The translations under genes were made by a program, and so were the position numbers. Under the pieces are notes generated by a model that was not told where the DNA came from, made no database searches, and worked only from the letters and a program-made list of their open reading frames with translations. A stretch of DNA of 64,000 nucleotides from Hydrogenophaga sp. (GTDB taxonomy: Bacteria > Pseudomonadota > Gammaproteobacteria > Burkholderiales > Burkholderiaceae_C), in the NCBI RefSeq assembly GCF_030656115.1, contig NZ_JAUSOO010000061.1, positions 62,001 through 126,000 of the forward strand, read 5' to 3'. Positions 53,869-63,428 of this stretch are shown here, in pieces. Positions within the stretch are counted from its first letter, which is position 1. Every line of letters starts with the position of its first letter.

Positions 53869-55345
53869 TGTTTTCGGTGTCGGCCAAGCGGTCGTACAAG
53901 CTCGCACGAGAAATGCCCAGCAGCTTGGCTGCCGCCGTGCGGTTGCCGTTGGTGTGGGCCAGCGCCGCGCGGATGGCTTGTTGCTCCAGCTCGGCAATTT
54001 GCTCTGGCAGCGGGCGCAGCGCACCCACGGCGCCCAGCGGTTCGATGCGCGACACCGGCCGGGCTTCAGGCGCAGACCAGGTGACGGCGGTCAGACCCGC
54101 CTCTTGCAGCACGGCCACCACCTGCGCGGCTTCGATGTGGTGCGAATCGCTGCGCAAGGCCAGCTGTTCCAGCACATTGCGCAGCTCGCGGATATTGCCC
54201 CGCCAGGCCTGTGCAGCCAGCAGGGCTTGGGCGTCGGGGGTCAGTTCGAGCTGGGGGCCGCCGCCGCGCGCGGCAATGTCTTCTCCCAGGGCTTCGATCA
54301 ACAGCGCAATATCGGCCCGGCGCTCGCGCAAAGGCGGCACCCGCACCGGCAACACATTGAGCCGGTAATACAGATCCTCGCGAAAGGTGCCGTCGCGCAC
54401 CATCTGCTGCACGTCGCGCGAGGTGGCGGCCACCACCCGCACGTCAAAGCGCACCAGCTTGTTGGAGCCCAGCGGCTCCACCTCGCCCTCTTGCAGCGCC
54501 CGCAGCAGCTTGACCTGGACCGACATGGGCATGTCGCCCAGCTCGTCCAGAAACAGCGTGCCGCCGTCGGCCAGCTTGAACTTGCCGTCGCGGCCCTTTT
54601 TGTCGGCGCCGGTGTAGGCGCCGGGAGCAACGCCAAAAAACTCGGCTTCGAGCAAGGCATCGGGCACGGCGGCCATGTTCACGCTCACAAACGGGCGGCC
54701 CGCGCGCGGCGAGGCCGCGTGGATGGCGTGGGCCAGCAGTTCTTTGCCGGTGCCGGTCTCGCCCAGCAACAGCACCGGGCTGGACGACTGGGCCGCACGC
54801 CGGGCCTGGCGCTTCACCTCCAGCGCAGCGGGGCTGCTGCCCACGAAACTGGCAAAGGTGTACTTCGTGCGGCGCTGGCTGGCGAGTTCGCGCCGGGCAT
54901 CGTTCAGGTCTTGTTCCAGCCGGGCAAACTTGGTGATCAGCGGTTGCAAGGTGGTTTCCGGGTGGTCAAACAGCACAATGCCCAGCACGCCAATGACCTC
55001 GCCCGCGTCGTCGCGCAACGGAATGCGGCTGACCCCGAACGTGCCCGCCTTGTTGTCCAGCAGGTCGATCAATATCGGTTTGCCCGTGGCCAGCACCTGG
55101 TGCATCAGCGTGTTTTGCACCACGCTGGAAACCGGGTGACCGACAAAATCTTCCTCCCGCTCAAAACCCAGCGCCGGCAGAAAGCGCCGGTACTGGTCGT
55201 TGATCCAGACCACGCGGGCGTTGCGGTCCACCAGCATCATGCCCTCGCTGGCGTTGGCAAAGAGGTCAAACATGGACCGCGCAGCCAGCTCCAGAATGCT
55301 CTGCGCGTCGCGGGGAAGTCGGTTGTCGGCGGTCATGCCCAGCAT
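53855..55345 (-). CDS. Sigma-54-dependent transcriptional activator (PAS-AAA+-Fis)
   Basis: About 496 residues from the ATG at 55343-55345 (55336 also possible; longer frame to 55399 is repeat-derived). Residues about 25-130 are a PAS sensor (ASEGMMLVDRNARVVWINDQYRRFLP). The AAA+ domain has Walker A GETGTGKE, the sigma-54 contact loop written GAYTGA (Tyr for Phe of GAFTGA) and Walker B GGTLFLDELGDM. The C-terminus (IRAALAHTNGNRTAAAKLLGISRASLYDRL) is a Fis-type HTH. It has no receiver domain, so it is controlled by a ligand or by the PAS state. It is encoded just upstream of, and co-directional with, the liv-type operon that it probably controls. Confidence 0.9.
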   Translation of the reverse strand: MLGMTADNRLPRDAQSILELAARSMFDLFANASEGMMLVDRNARVVWINDQYRRFLPALGFEREEDFVGHPVSSVVQNTLMHQVLATGKPILIDLLDNKAGTFGVSRIPLRDDAGEVIGVLGIVLFDHPETTLQPLITKFARLEQDLNDARRELASQRRTKYTFASFVGSSPAALEVKRQARRAAQSSSPVLLLGETGTGKELLAHAIHAASPRAGRPFVSVNMAAVPDALLEAEFFGVAPGAYTGADKKGRDGKFKLADGGTLFLDELGDMPMSVQVKLLRALQEGEVEPLGSNKLVRFDVRVVAATSRDVQQMVRDGTFREDLYYRLNVLPVRVPPLRERRADIALLIEALGEDIAARGGGPQLELTPDAQALLAAQAWRGNIRELRNVLEQLALRSDSHHIEAAQVVAVLQEAGLTAVTWSAPEARPVSRIEPLGAVGALRPLPEQIAELEQQAIRAALAHTNGNRTAAAKLLGISRASLYDRLADTENMSEN

Positions 55346-55370
55346 GGTAGCGCCGGGGCGCAGCGTGGGG

Positions 55371-55537
55371 GCCAGGAATTCAGCGCTGGGCCGTCCCAAG
55401 CTGAATGTGCACCCCCTCGGAGGCAGCGACCCGCGCAGCGGCGGAGCGTGGGGGCCAGGAATTCAGCGCCGGGCCGTCCCAAGCTGAATTCGCACCCCCT
55501 CGGGGGGCAGCGACCCGCGCAGCGGCGGAGCGTGGGG
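55371..55537. repeat. Two 83-bp direct repeats
   Basis: Copy 1 starts at 55371 (GCCAGGAATTCAGCGC) and copy 2 at 55454, giving a period of 83 bp; they differ at only a few positions (for example GGAGGCAG versus GGGGGGCAG). Each contains the GC-rich GACCCGCGCAGCGGCGGAGC motif followed by GTGGGGGC. A third, more divergent copy lies at 51483-51552. They occupy the gap between the activator and tctA genes. Confidence 0.85.
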
Positions 55538-55544
55538 GCTTTCT

Positions 55545-57038
55545 TTATGCCCTGCGGTGCCAGGCCAGCACACGTGGTGTGATCAGCACCAAGGCCACGA
55601 CAACCAGCAGCGTGGCCGACATGGGGCGCTGCACAAACACCATCCAGCTGCCTTCACCAATCGACAAGGCGTTGCGCATCTGCGCTTCGGCCATGGGGCC
55701 CAGAATGAGGCCAACGATGACAGGTGCGGTGGGAAAGTCGTAACGGCGCATCACCACACCCAACAGACCCAGGCCGTACATGAGAAACAGGTCGAAGGCG
55801 CTCTGGCGCATGCCGTACACACCGACGGTGGCAAAAATCAGAATGCCGGCGTAGAGCTGCGGACGCGGGATCTTCAGCAACTTGACCCACAGACCCACCA
55901 TGGGCAGGTTCAGCACCAGCAGCATCACGTTGCCGATGTAGAGCGAGGCGATCAGCGCCCACACCAGGCCAGACGATGTTTCGAACAGCTGTGGGCCTGC
56001 GTTGATGCCGTAGTTTTGCAAGGCGCTGAGCAAAATGGCTGCGGTCACCGACGTGGGAATACCCAGCGTGAGCAGTGGCACCAGCGTGGCGGTGACAGCC
56101 GAGTTGTTGGCAGCCTCCGGGCCGGCCACGCCTTCAATGGCGCCGGTGGTGCCAAACTCTTTTTTGTGCTCAGCGCTGGCCAGCTTGCGCTCGGTGGCGT
56201 AGCTCAGGAAGGTGGGAATCTCTGAGCCGCCAGCCGGAATGGTGCCAAACGGAAAACCGATGGCGGTGCCGCGCAGCCACGCGGGCCATGAACGGCGCCA
56301 TTCGCTGCGGGTCATGTGCACCCGGTTCATTTTGTTCATGCTGGGCTCGCTGCGGCCTTCGTACAAGGCGTTGTACAACGCCTCGGCCACGGCAAACAGG
56401 CCCACCGCCACCAGCACCACCTCAATGCCATCCATGAATTCCAGCACGCCGCCGGTGTAGCGCACCTGCGCCGTGATCTGGTCCATGCCAATGAGGCCCA
56501 GTGCCAAACCAAAAAACAGCGCTGTGAGTCCACGCAAGGTGCTCTGGCCCAGCACCGCACTCACGGTGGTGAAGGCCAGCAGCATCAGGCAGAAGTATTC
56601 GGGTGGCCCGAGCTTGACAGCGAACTGTGCCAACACCGGCGCGAACAGCGTCACCAAAATGGTGGCGATGGTGCCGGCCACAAACGAACCAATGGCCGAT
56701 GACGCCAGCGCCGCCCCGGCGCGCCCGCTTTTGGCCATCTTGAAGCCTTCGAGCGCGGTCACCATGGTGCCGGTTTCGCCCGGGGTGTTGAGCAAAATGG
56801 AGGTGGTGGAGCCACCGTACATGGCGCCGTAGTAAATGCCCGCGAAAAAAATCATGGAAGCCGTGGGCTCCACCTGCCCGGTGATGGGCAGCAGCATGGC
56901 CACCGTAACAGCAGGGCCCAAGCCGGGCAGCACGCCAATGGCGGTGCCCAGCGCACAACCAGCCAGCGCCCACAGCAGGTTGATGGGGGTGCCAGCGGTG
57001 GCAAAGCCGCCCAGCAGTTGATTCAGAATATCCATCAT
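55545..57038 (-). CDS. tctA: TTT transporter large membrane subunit TctA
   Basis: 497 residues with about twelve helices. [65 protein letters not shown] and [21 protein letters not shown] are the conserved blocks. Two start codons in a row (57038 and 57035) are both usable. It forms with tctB (31 bp upstream) and tctC a complete carboxylate importer. The fold and position are clear; substrate unknown. Confidence 0.92.
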   Translation of the reverse strand: MMDILNQLLGGFATAGTPINLLWALAGCALGTAIGVLPGLGPAVTVAMLLPITGQVEPTASMIFFAGIYYGAMYGGSTTSILLNTPGETGTMVTALEGFKMAKSGRAGAALASSAIGSFVAGTIATILVTLFAPVLAQFAVKLGPPEYFCLMLLAFTTVSAVLGQSTLRGLTALFFGLALGLIGMDQITAQVRYTGGVLEFMDGIEVVLVAVGLFAVAEALYNALYEGRSEPSMNKMNRVHMTRSEWRRSWPAWLRGTAIGFPFGTIPAGGSEIPTFLSYATERKLASAEHKKEFGTTGAIEGVAGPEAANNSAVTATLVPLLTLGIPTSVTAAILLSALQNYGINAGPQLFETSSGLVWALIASLYIGNVMLLVLNLPMVGLWVKLLKIPRPQLYAGILIFATVGVYGMRQSAFDLFLMYGLGLLGVVMRRYDFPTAPVIVGLILGPMAEAQMRNALSIGEGSWMVFVQRPMSATLLVVVALVLITPRVLAWHRRA

Positions 57039-57069
57039 GGTGTGTCCTTGTTTTCTGGCTTCGGTCTGC

Positions 57070-57612
57070 TCACAGCCAGCCGGTGGCGGTCAGGCCGGGC
57101 AGGTTCACCGCCAGCAACTTGGTGAATAGCCAAAACACTGGGGCCGAGATCAACATGCCGGTGACCGCGTCTTTTAAGGTCTGCCGTGCATCACCGATGG
57201 GCTTGCCTTCGCTGGCGCGCAACCCCCGAACCGCCAAGACAAAACACAGCGCACAACTGAGCACAAAACCGATGGTGGTGATCAGCGAGGCATTGAGCAA
57301 AATGCCAGCAGACACCCAGGCCAGTGCACGCCAGTCGCCGCGTGCAGCGCCCGACGGTTCGGGCATCTGGCGGAAGCCACCGGTGCGGGCTTCCCACACC
57401 AGCAACACGCCGCAGACGGCCATGGCCGCGCTCACCACCCAGGGTAAAAAGTTGGGGCCCACGCCGGCGTAGCCGGCATCGGCGGGTATGGCCACAGCAC
57501 CATAGGCCAGCACACCGGCCACCAGAAGAGCGCCCACGCCCATGAGCAGCTGCCCCCGTGAATGGTCAACAGGGGGGGTATTGGGTTGGGATGGGGTGTG
57601 AGCGGTGTCCAT
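57070..57612 (-). CDS. tctB: TTT transporter small membrane subunit TctB
   Basis: 180 residues from the ATG at 57610-57612 (the longer frame to 57786 overlaps the end of tctC and looks non-coding). Four membrane helices with [26 protein letters not shown], a segment typical of TctB, and a C-terminal [14 protein letters not shown]. It has a long Thr/Pro-rich N-terminal tail of about 25 residues. It lies between tctC (94 bp upstream) and tctA. Confidence 0.85.
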   Translation of the reverse strand: MDTAHTPSQPNTPPVDHSRGQLLMGVGALLVAGVLAYGAVAIPADAGYAGVGPNFLPWVVSAAMAVCGVLLVWEARTGGFRQMPEPSGAARGDWRALAWVSAGILLNASLITTIGFVLSCALCFVLAVRGLRASEGKPIGDARQTLKDAVTGMLISAPVFWLFTKLLAVNLPGLTATGWL

Positions 57613-57706
57613 ACGGCGATCCAGAAAAGAGTCGCTGCACACCCGCCAGGGTGCACAGCAGAAAAAGCGCCGCGCCCCGTTGCAGGACGCGACCGGTGGT
57701 GAACCT

Positions 57707-58666
57707 TTAAACCATGCCAGCGCGCACCATGGTGGCGCGCAACGACGAGAAGTCGCGGTCCACGAACTCGTCAAACGCTTTGCCACTGAGCAAAGCGGGC
57801 GTCCAGCCGTTCTTGGCCAGCGACTCGGACCAGGCCTTGGTCTGTGTGGCCTTGACCACCATGGCGGTCAGCGCGTCGCGCTGGGCCTGGGTGATGCCTG
57901 GCGCGCCGTACACACCGCGCCAGTTGCCAATTTCCACATCAATGCCCTGCTCTTTCAGCGTCGGCACGTCAATACCTTTCACGCGCTGGCCCGACGTGAC
58001 CGCGATCGCTCGCATCTTGCCGGTTTCGATGTACTGCTGGAATTCGCTGTAGCCGCTGCCACCCACGGTGACGTTGCCACCCAAAATGGCTGCTGTGGCT
58101 TCACCACCGCCCCGGAACGGCACGTAGTTGATCTTGGAAGCGGGAACACCCGCCGACTGCGCAATCTGTGCCGCGGCAATGTGCTCGGTGGACCCGCGCG
58201 AGCCACCGCCCCATTTGATGCTGCCCGGGTCCTTCTTGAGCTGCTCCACCACGTCCTTCATGGTCTTGAAGGGGGAGTTGGCCGGCAACACGAACACGTT
58301 GTACTCGGTCGTCAAACGCGCAATGGGCGTGAGCTGCGTCACCGACACCGGTGGTTTGCCCGTGATGATGCCGCCCAACATGACCGCACCCATGACCATC
58401 AACGCGTTCGGATCGCCTTTGCTGGCGTTGTAGAACTGCGCCAAACCAATGGCGCCAGCAGCCCCACCCTTGTTTTCAAAGGTCACCGAAGACGCCACGC
58501 CCGCTTCGCGCAGCGCGTTGCCCAGCGCGCGGCCGGTGCTGTCCCAACCGCCACCCGGGTTGGCCGGAATCATCATTTTCAGGTTGGCATTGGCCCAGGC
58601 TGCATTGGGCAGGGCACCAGCGGCGGCCAGAGCGGCCAGGGATTTCAGAAAGGTATCGCGACGCAT
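57707..58666 (-). CDS. tctC: TTT substrate-binding protein (Bug/TctC family)
   Basis: 319 residues from the ATG at 58664-58666. Signal peptide MRRDTFLKSLAALAAAGALPNAAWA, then the Bug-family pattern LKMMIPANPGGGWDSTGRALGNAL and VENKGGAAGAIGLAQF-like FENKGGAAGAIGL, with KWGGGSRGSTEHIAAAQIAQ. The periplasmic partner for tctBA downstream. Bug proteins in beta-proteobacteria bind di- and tricarboxylates or aromatic acids; the ligand here is unknown. Confidence 0.92.
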   Translation of the reverse strand: MRRDTFLKSLAALAAAGALPNAAWANANLKMMIPANPGGGWDSTGRALGNALREAGVASSVTFENKGGAAGAIGLAQFYNASKGDPNALMVMGAVMLGGIITGKPPVSVTQLTPIARLTTEYNVFVLPANSPFKTMKDVVEQLKKDPGSIKWGGGSRGSTEHIAAAQIAQSAGVPASKINYVPFRGGGEATAAILGGNVTVGGSGYSEFQQYIETGKMRAIAVTSGQRVKGIDVPTLKEQGIDVEIGNWRGVYGAPGITQAQRDALTAMVVKATQTKAWSESLAKNGWTPALLSGKAFDEFVDRDFSSLRATMVRAGMV

Positions 58667-58818
58667 GCTTGTCTCCTTGTTGAATGGACACACGCATCTT
58701 GCTTTTCGGTGCTGTCAATCGGCTGTCGAACGACCTAGGACAAACCCTGAAAATCGGATGCCGTATGCTGGCGACGATCACCTTGGCGGCCCTCGGTGCA
58801 AATGGAACGGCCCAAAGC

Positions 58819-58848
58819 AAAAAACCACCTTTCGGTGGTTTTTTTGTT
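58819..58848. terminator. Intrinsic terminator downstream of the solitary livK gene
   Basis: AAAACCACC-TTTC-GGTGGTTTT (58821-58842) flanked by A- and T-runs makes a stem with a T-tract in either reading. It is 50-70 nt past the stop of the minus-strand LivK-type gene (58893-60074) and separates it from the tct operon. Confidence 0.85.
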
Positions 58849-58892
58849 TTTTTGTCAGAGCCTGGACGGCTCCGACGGCAGAAGCAACGCTA

Positions 58893-60074
58893 TCAGCGAA
58901 TCACAGCCAAGGTGGTGCGCGCACCGGCCTTGTAGGTCATCAGCGTCAGGGCGCCGTTCTTGATATCGCCTTTTTCGTCAAAAGCGATATTGCCGGTCAC
59001 GCCTTTGTAGTCCGTGGCTTTCAGGGCCGGCAGGTACTTGGCTGGATCAGCCGAATTGGCGGTCACCATGGCGTTGGCCATGACTTTCACAGCGTCGTAG
59101 ACGTAGGGGGCGTACACCTGCACGTCAGCGCCAAACTTGGCCTTGAAGTCTTCACGGAACTTGTCCATGCCAGCTTTCTGCTCGCCTTCAACACCACCGG
59201 CTTCCGCACAGTAGACCTGGTCGTCGGCCATGCCGTCACCGGCCAGCTTGGGCAGCTCGCTGGAGCAGATGCCGTCACCGCCCATGAACTTGGCGTTGAT
59301 GCCGAGCGCCTTCATTTGCTTGAGCATTGGGCCGGCCACGGCGTCCATACCGCCGAAGAACACCACATCAGGCTTCTTGGCCTTCAGGGTGGTCAGAATG
59401 GCGTTGAAATCGGTGGCTTTGTCGTTGGTGAATTCACGACCCACCACGGTGCCACCGGCAGCAATCACGCCTTTTTCAAACTCGTCAGCAACGCCCTGCC
59501 CGTAAGCGGTGCGGTCGTCGATGACGGCCACCGTTTTGGCGGCCAGGGTCTCGACAGCGTACTTGCCCAGCGTACCGCCCAGGTGCACGTCGTCAGCCAC
59601 CATGCGGAACACGCCTGCGTAGCCCTGGCGGGTGTACTTGGGGTTGGTGGCCGATGGGGAGATCTGGGGAATGCCAGCATCGTTGTAAATCTGCGAAGCG
59701 GGAATGGTGGTGCCCGAGTTCAGGTGGCCGATCACGCCTGCGACTTTGGCGTCCACCAGTTTGGTGGCGGCAGCGGTGCCTTGCTTCGGATCGCCAGCAT
59801 CGTCTTCGGCCAGCAGTTCAAACGTGGTGGCCTTGCCGTCAATCATCAGACCGGCTGCGTTCAGCTCTTCAATGGCCATCTTGGCGCCGTTTTCGTTGTC
59901 CTTGCCAAGGTGAGCAATGCCACCACTGGTGGGACCGACGTGACCAATCTTGATGACCTGAGCTGCGGCAGGCGCTGCGGCAGGAGCAGCAGCAGGTGCA
60001 GCCTCTTCTTTTTTGCCGCAAGCGGCCAAAGCGACAGCCGCGGCAATCACGGCCAGTTTCATGTTCAGTTGCAT
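58893..60074 (-). CDS. LivK-type branched-chain amino acid-binding lipoprotein
   Basis: 393 residues from the ATG at 60072-60074, with GAGGA 8 nt upstream. The signal region MQLNMKLAVIAAAVALAACGKKEE has lipobox LAAC, then an Ala/Pro-rich spacer (APAAAPAAAPAAA). The binding domain IKIGHVGPTSGGIAHLGKDNENGAKMAIEELNAAG ... AGVIGHLNSGTTIPASQIYNDAGIPQISPSATNPK is the Leu/Ile/Val-binding fold with the Ser/Thr ligand contacts (LNSGTT; SATNP). It is separate from the livGFHM set at 48.6-52.3 kb and has its own terminator. Confidence 0.9.
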   Translation of the reverse strand: MQLNMKLAVIAAAVALAACGKKEEAAPAAAPAAAPAAAQVIKIGHVGPTSGGIAHLGKDNENGAKMAIEELNAAGLMIDGKATTFELLAEDDAGDPKQGTAAATKLVDAKVAGVIGHLNSGTTIPASQIYNDAGIPQISPSATNPKYTRQGYAGVFRMVADDVHLGGTLGKYAVETLAAKTVAVIDDRTAYGQGVADEFEKGVIAAGGTVVGREFTNDKATDFNAILTTLKAKKPDVVFFGGMDAVAGPMLKQMKALGINAKFMGGDGICSSELPKLAGDGMADDQVYCAEAGGVEGEQKAGMDKFREDFKAKFGADVQVYAPYVYDAVKVMANAMVTANSADPAKYLPALKATDYKGVTGNIAFDEKGDIKNGALTLMTYKAGARTTLAVIR

Positions 60075-60298
60075 AGATATCCTCGGAAAGGAATGAAAGT
60101 TGGAACGCGGAGGGAACTTTTTTCTCCACACTCATAAAGATACTCTAAAAATCCAAGGTATTTCGACCCGCGTGATGAACTAGTTCGCCGTTCAAGGGTT
60201 TGCACGCAGGCCTATCACACCAATGAATGTTTCATTAGAACTGCGCATATCTTGCAGGCAAAAGTCACCAGGCTGCCCGGGTGTACAAAAAGACAAAG

Positions 60299-60742
60299 TC
60301 ATTCCTGAGACGCGAGATGGAGGTCGTGTCGCACAGGCTCAATCCCGTGTTGTTTGTAGGCCCGCCAACGCGCTCGGGCGTGCAAACGATCGTCTTCGTC
60401 TTGCGTAACCACTTCGATCACCCGCCCAAAACGCTCGTAACCGGGTGGCAAACTCGCACACAGGTTGACCAGAACAGCAGATGCGGTGGCGTCCAGGTTT
60501 TCGGGGAGTTCGCTGTACAGCAAAATGGGCGAGCGCCTCAGCACCGTCGGCGCATCACCCTCGCAGCCATGTGGAATGAATTCGCCCTGGGCAAAGGTCC
60601 ACAACGCGGTGTCCAGTGAAGACAGCGCCTGGGCATCGACTCGCACCACAAGCCGGGCTCCTTTCAGGTACCCCTTGCGCAACAAGCGGCACGCGTAGCT
60701 TTGCTTGTTGGGCGCATTGAAATGAAAAGCCACCTCGGTCAT
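60299..60742 (-). CDS. holC: DNA polymerase III chi subunit
   Basis: 147 residues. MTEVAFHFNAPNKQSYACRLLRKGYLKGARLVVRVDAQAL ... LWTFAQGEFIPHGCEGD ... PILLYSELPENLDATASAVLVNLCASLPPGYERFGRVIEVV is the HolC fold; the LWTF...FIPH segment is the single-stranded DNA-binding protein (SSB)-contact region. Chi links the clamp-loader complex (holB elsewhere in this window) to SSB. It lies 27 bp after pepA and is probably co-transcribed with it. The C-terminal tail is longer than in E. coli. Confidence 0.88.
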   Translation of the reverse strand: MTEVAFHFNAPNKQSYACRLLRKGYLKGARLVVRVDAQALSSLDTALWTFAQGEFIPHGCEGDAPTVLRRSPILLYSELPENLDATASAVLVNLCASLPPGYERFGRVIEVVTQDEDDRLHARARWRAYKQHGIEPVRHDLHLASQE

Positions 60743-60769
60743 GTTGGGTGCATCAACCTTGCCAACCCG

Positions 60770-62278
60770 TCAGGCCTTGCGTGCGCGTTTGCTGGCTTTC
60801 TTGGGCTCAGCAAAGGCCACAGGCGCAGGCCGGGCTGCCTCGTCCAGCAGGTATTGCAACAGGAGCGGCACGGGTCGACCGGTGGAGCCTTTGGCGGCAC
60901 CGCTTTTCCAGGCGGTGCCGGCTATGTCCAGGTGCGCCCATGGCAGATCGGCGGTGAACTTCTGCAAAAACTTGGCGGCCGTGATGGATCCGCCCGCGCG
61001 CCCGGCCACATTGCCCATGTCGGCAAAGTTGGACTTGAGACCCTCGGCGTACTCGTCGTCCAGGGGCATGCGCCAGCAAGGGTCCATGGCACTTTCACCG
61101 GCTTGTTGCAGTGCTGCGGCAATCTCGTCATGCGCAGAAAACAGGCCCGAGCGCACAGCGCCCAGCGCGATCACGCAGGCGCCGGTGAGGGTGGCAATAT
61201 CCACCACGCTGCGGGGTTTGAAGCGCGCCGCGTAGGTGAGCGCGTCACACAAAATCAGGCGACCTTCGGCATCGGTGTTGAGAATTTCAATGGTCTGGCC
61301 GCTCATGCTGGTGACCACGTCGCCGGGCTTCACTGCCTGGCCGTCGGGCATGTTTTCGCAGCTGGGGATAAGCCCCACCACGTTGATGGCGGGCTGCAGT
61401 TCGGCCAGAGCAGCAAAGGTGCCGAGCACGCTGGCCGCGCCACCCATGTCGTACTTCATTTCGTCCATTTCAGGGGCAGGCTTGATGGAGATGCCGCCTG
61501 TGTCGAACGTGATGCCCTTGCCCACCAGCACCACCGGCGCGCTGGACTTGGACGCACCGGTGTAGTGCATGACGATGAAGCGCAGGGGCTCCACCGAACC
61601 GCGCGCCACGGACATGAAAGCCCCCATGCCCAGGGCGGCCACTTCTTTGGGGCCCAGCACCTCGGTCTTGATGCTGGGCTTGCGCCCGAGCTTGCGCGCG
61701 GCATCGGCCAGCATGCTGGGTGTGGCGTGGTTGGCCGGCCGGTTGGCCCATTCTTTGGCGAACTCGACGCCGGTGACCATGGCCTTGCCGGTGTCAAAAG
61801 CGGCTTGAACCGCAGACGCATCGGCCACCGCCACCACCACCTCCTGCAAAGCGCGTGCTTTGGCCGACGGCTTGGTGGTGGTGTAGGTGTAGCTGGCGTC
61901 TGCGCAAGCTTGCACCGCCGCACTGACCGCGTCGTTGCTGTCGTCCAGCAGGCTCAACACCAGGCCCAGTTGCTTGATGTTGGGCTGCTTGAGCGAGGCC
62001 AACCCCGCCGTGACGGCCTTGCGCACTGCGCTGCCCGAGCCGTTACCGGCACGCACCAGCACCACGCGGCTTGCCCTGATGCCGGGCACCCGGTAACACG
62101 ACAGCGTTTTGCCCAGACCGGTTTCCAGATCTCCCTTGCTGGCCGCCTCTGAGGTGAGGGTGGCCAAGGCACCGGCCAACGGGGTGGTCGACAGGGCGTC
62201 GGGCACCAGCACCAGCAAGGCATCTACCGCCAGTGCGGCGGCTTGTTCGGGCGAAAGGGATTTAAGTTCGAAGTCCAT
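60770..62278 (-). CDS. pepA: Leucyl aminopeptidase (M17, PepA)
   Basis: 502 residues. The M17 signature NTDAEGRL is complete, and LVGKGITFDTGGISIKPAPEMDEMKYDMGGAASVLGTF supplies the metal-binding Lys, Asp and Glu and the catalytic Lys; the MRVRPL-type start is replaced by an N-terminal domain that begins MDFELKSLSPEQAAALAVDALLVLVP. It is a hexameric zinc/manganese aminopeptidase in the cytoplasm. It is divergent from lptF (25 bp between starts), an arrangement shared by many proteobacteria. Confidence 0.93.
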   Translation of the reverse strand: MDFELKSLSPEQAAALAVDALLVLVPDALSTTPLAGALATLTSEAASKGDLETGLGKTLSCYRVPGIRASRVVLVRAGNGSGSAVRKAVTAGLASLKQPNIKQLGLVLSLLDDSNDAVSAAVQACADASYTYTTTKPSAKARALQEVVVAVADASAVQAAFDTGKAMVTGVEFAKEWANRPANHATPSMLADAARKLGRKPSIKTEVLGPKEVAALGMGAFMSVARGSVEPLRFIVMHYTGASKSSAPVVLVGKGITFDTGGISIKPAPEMDEMKYDMGGAASVLGTFAALAELQPAINVVGLIPSCENMPDGQAVKPGDVVTSMSGQTIEILNTDAEGRLILCDALTYAARFKPRSVVDIATLTGACVIALGAVRSGLFSAHDEIAAALQQAGESAMDPCWRMPLDDEYAEGLKSNFADMGNVAGRAGGSITAAKFLQKFTADLPWAHLDIAGTAWKSGAAKGSTGRPVPLLLQYLLDEAARPAPVAFAEPKKASKRARKA

Positions 62279-62303
62279 AATTGCGTTTTCCTGTTGTCAT
62301 TCG

Positions 62304-63428
62304 ATGTTATTCCATTCTTCCATTCGCAAAGAGCTGGCTCGCAGCTTCGGGGCCACGCTGGTGGTGCTGTTCACCATCGTGCTGACCATGCTGCTGATTC
62401 GCACGCTGGGCCTGGCTTCGCGTGGGAGTGTCAACCCCGAAGAAATCATGTTGGTGCTGGGCTACACGGTGCTGGGGCGCATGCCCACCATCCTGACGCT
62501 GGCCCTCTTCATTGCCATCGTGTTCACGCTCTCGCGCATGTACCGCGACAGCGAAATGATCATTTGGTTTGCCAGCGGGCGCTCGCTGGGGGGCTTTATG
62601 GGTCCGGTGATGCGGTTTGCCTGGCCGATCTTGCTGGTCATCACGTTGATGGTGTTTTTTGTCTGGCCCTGGGCCAACCAGCAAACCGAGGATTTGCGCA
62701 ACCGCTTCCAGCGCCGTGGCGACCTGGAACGTATCGCACCCGGGCAGTTCCAGGAATCGTCCAGCGGACGCCGCGTGTTCTTTATTGACAAAGACACCGC
62801 TGACGGCACCGAAGGCCGCAACATTTTCATCTCCAGCATGGACGACGATGGCCGCGAAACCATCACCTCGGCCCGCTCGGGCCGCATTGAATGGATCGAC
62901 GAGCAACAGATGCTGATGCTGAACAACGGACAGCGACTTGAAATTGCTGCCGATCAAAGCAGTCTGCGCGTGAGCGAATTTGAGGAGTACGGCACCCAGG
63001 TGGGCGAAAGCGCTGCGGTGGTCGGCGGTGTGCAAGGGCTGAAAGCCCGACCGAGCTGGGACCTGATTCGCGACCCCAACCGGGCGAACCTGGGTGAGCT
63101 GGGCTGGCGCGTCGGCATGGCCTTGACAGCCTTCAATTTCGTGCTCATCGCACTGGCCACCACCGCGGGCAATCCGCGCGCCGGGCGCGGAGGCAATCTG
63201 TTTTTCACCTTGTTCGCCTTCGTGTTTTATTACAACCTGCTCAATCTGGGGCAAAGCTGGGTCGCCAAGGGCTTGGTGAGCCTGGGCACTTTCATGGTGC
63301 TGCTGCACGGTGTGGTGTTTGTGCTGGCGCTGCTGTGGCTGGCCAAGCGCCACAACAACCTCACTTTGCGCGACTGGCTGCATGCCTGGCGCAACAAGGG
63401 CAAATCGGCCTGGGAGGCCCAGGCATGA
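62304..63428 (+). CDS. lptF: LPS export ABC transporter permease LptF
   Basis: 374 residues from the ATG at 62304; the longer frame to 62109 lies inside pepA's start. Three N-terminal membrane helices (FGATLVVLFTIVLTMLLIRTLGLASRG; EEIMLVLGYTVLGRMPTILTLALFIAIVFTLSRMYRDSEMIIWFASGRSLGGFMGPVMRF), a beta-jellyroll periplasmic domain (about residues 130-270) and three C-terminal helices give the LptF/LptG fold. With LptG and LptB it extracts LPS from the inner membrane. Overlaps lptG by 4 nt. Confidence 0.93.
   Translation: MLFHSSIRKELARSFGATLVVLFTIVLTMLLIRTLGLASRGSVNPEEIMLVLGYTVLGRMPTILTLALFIAIVFTLSRMYRDSEMIIWFASGRSLGGFMGPVMRFAWPILLVITLMVFFVWPWANQQTEDLRNRFQRRGDLERIAPGQFQESSSGRRVFFIDKDTADGTEGRNIFISSMDDDGRETITSARSGRIEWIDEQQMLMLNNGQRLEIAADQSSLRVSEFEEYGTQVGESAAVVGGVQGLKARPSWDLIRDPNRANLGELGWRVGMALTAFNFVLIALATTAGNPRAGRGGNLFFTLFAFVFYYNLLNLGQSWVAKGLVSLGTFMVLLHGVVFVLALLWLAKRHNNLTLRDWLHAWRNKGKSAWEAQA

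Noticed and set aside
53954..55582. A 542-codon forward open frame opposite the sigma-54 activator
   Set aside because: Antisense of a gene with clear AAA+ and Fis domains; it runs into the intergenic repeats without any recognisable domain.
60075..60298. A short gap between the solitary livK gene and holC, checked for a small RNA or riboswitch
   Set aside because: No conserved structure or terminator was visible; it probably holds only the livK promoter.
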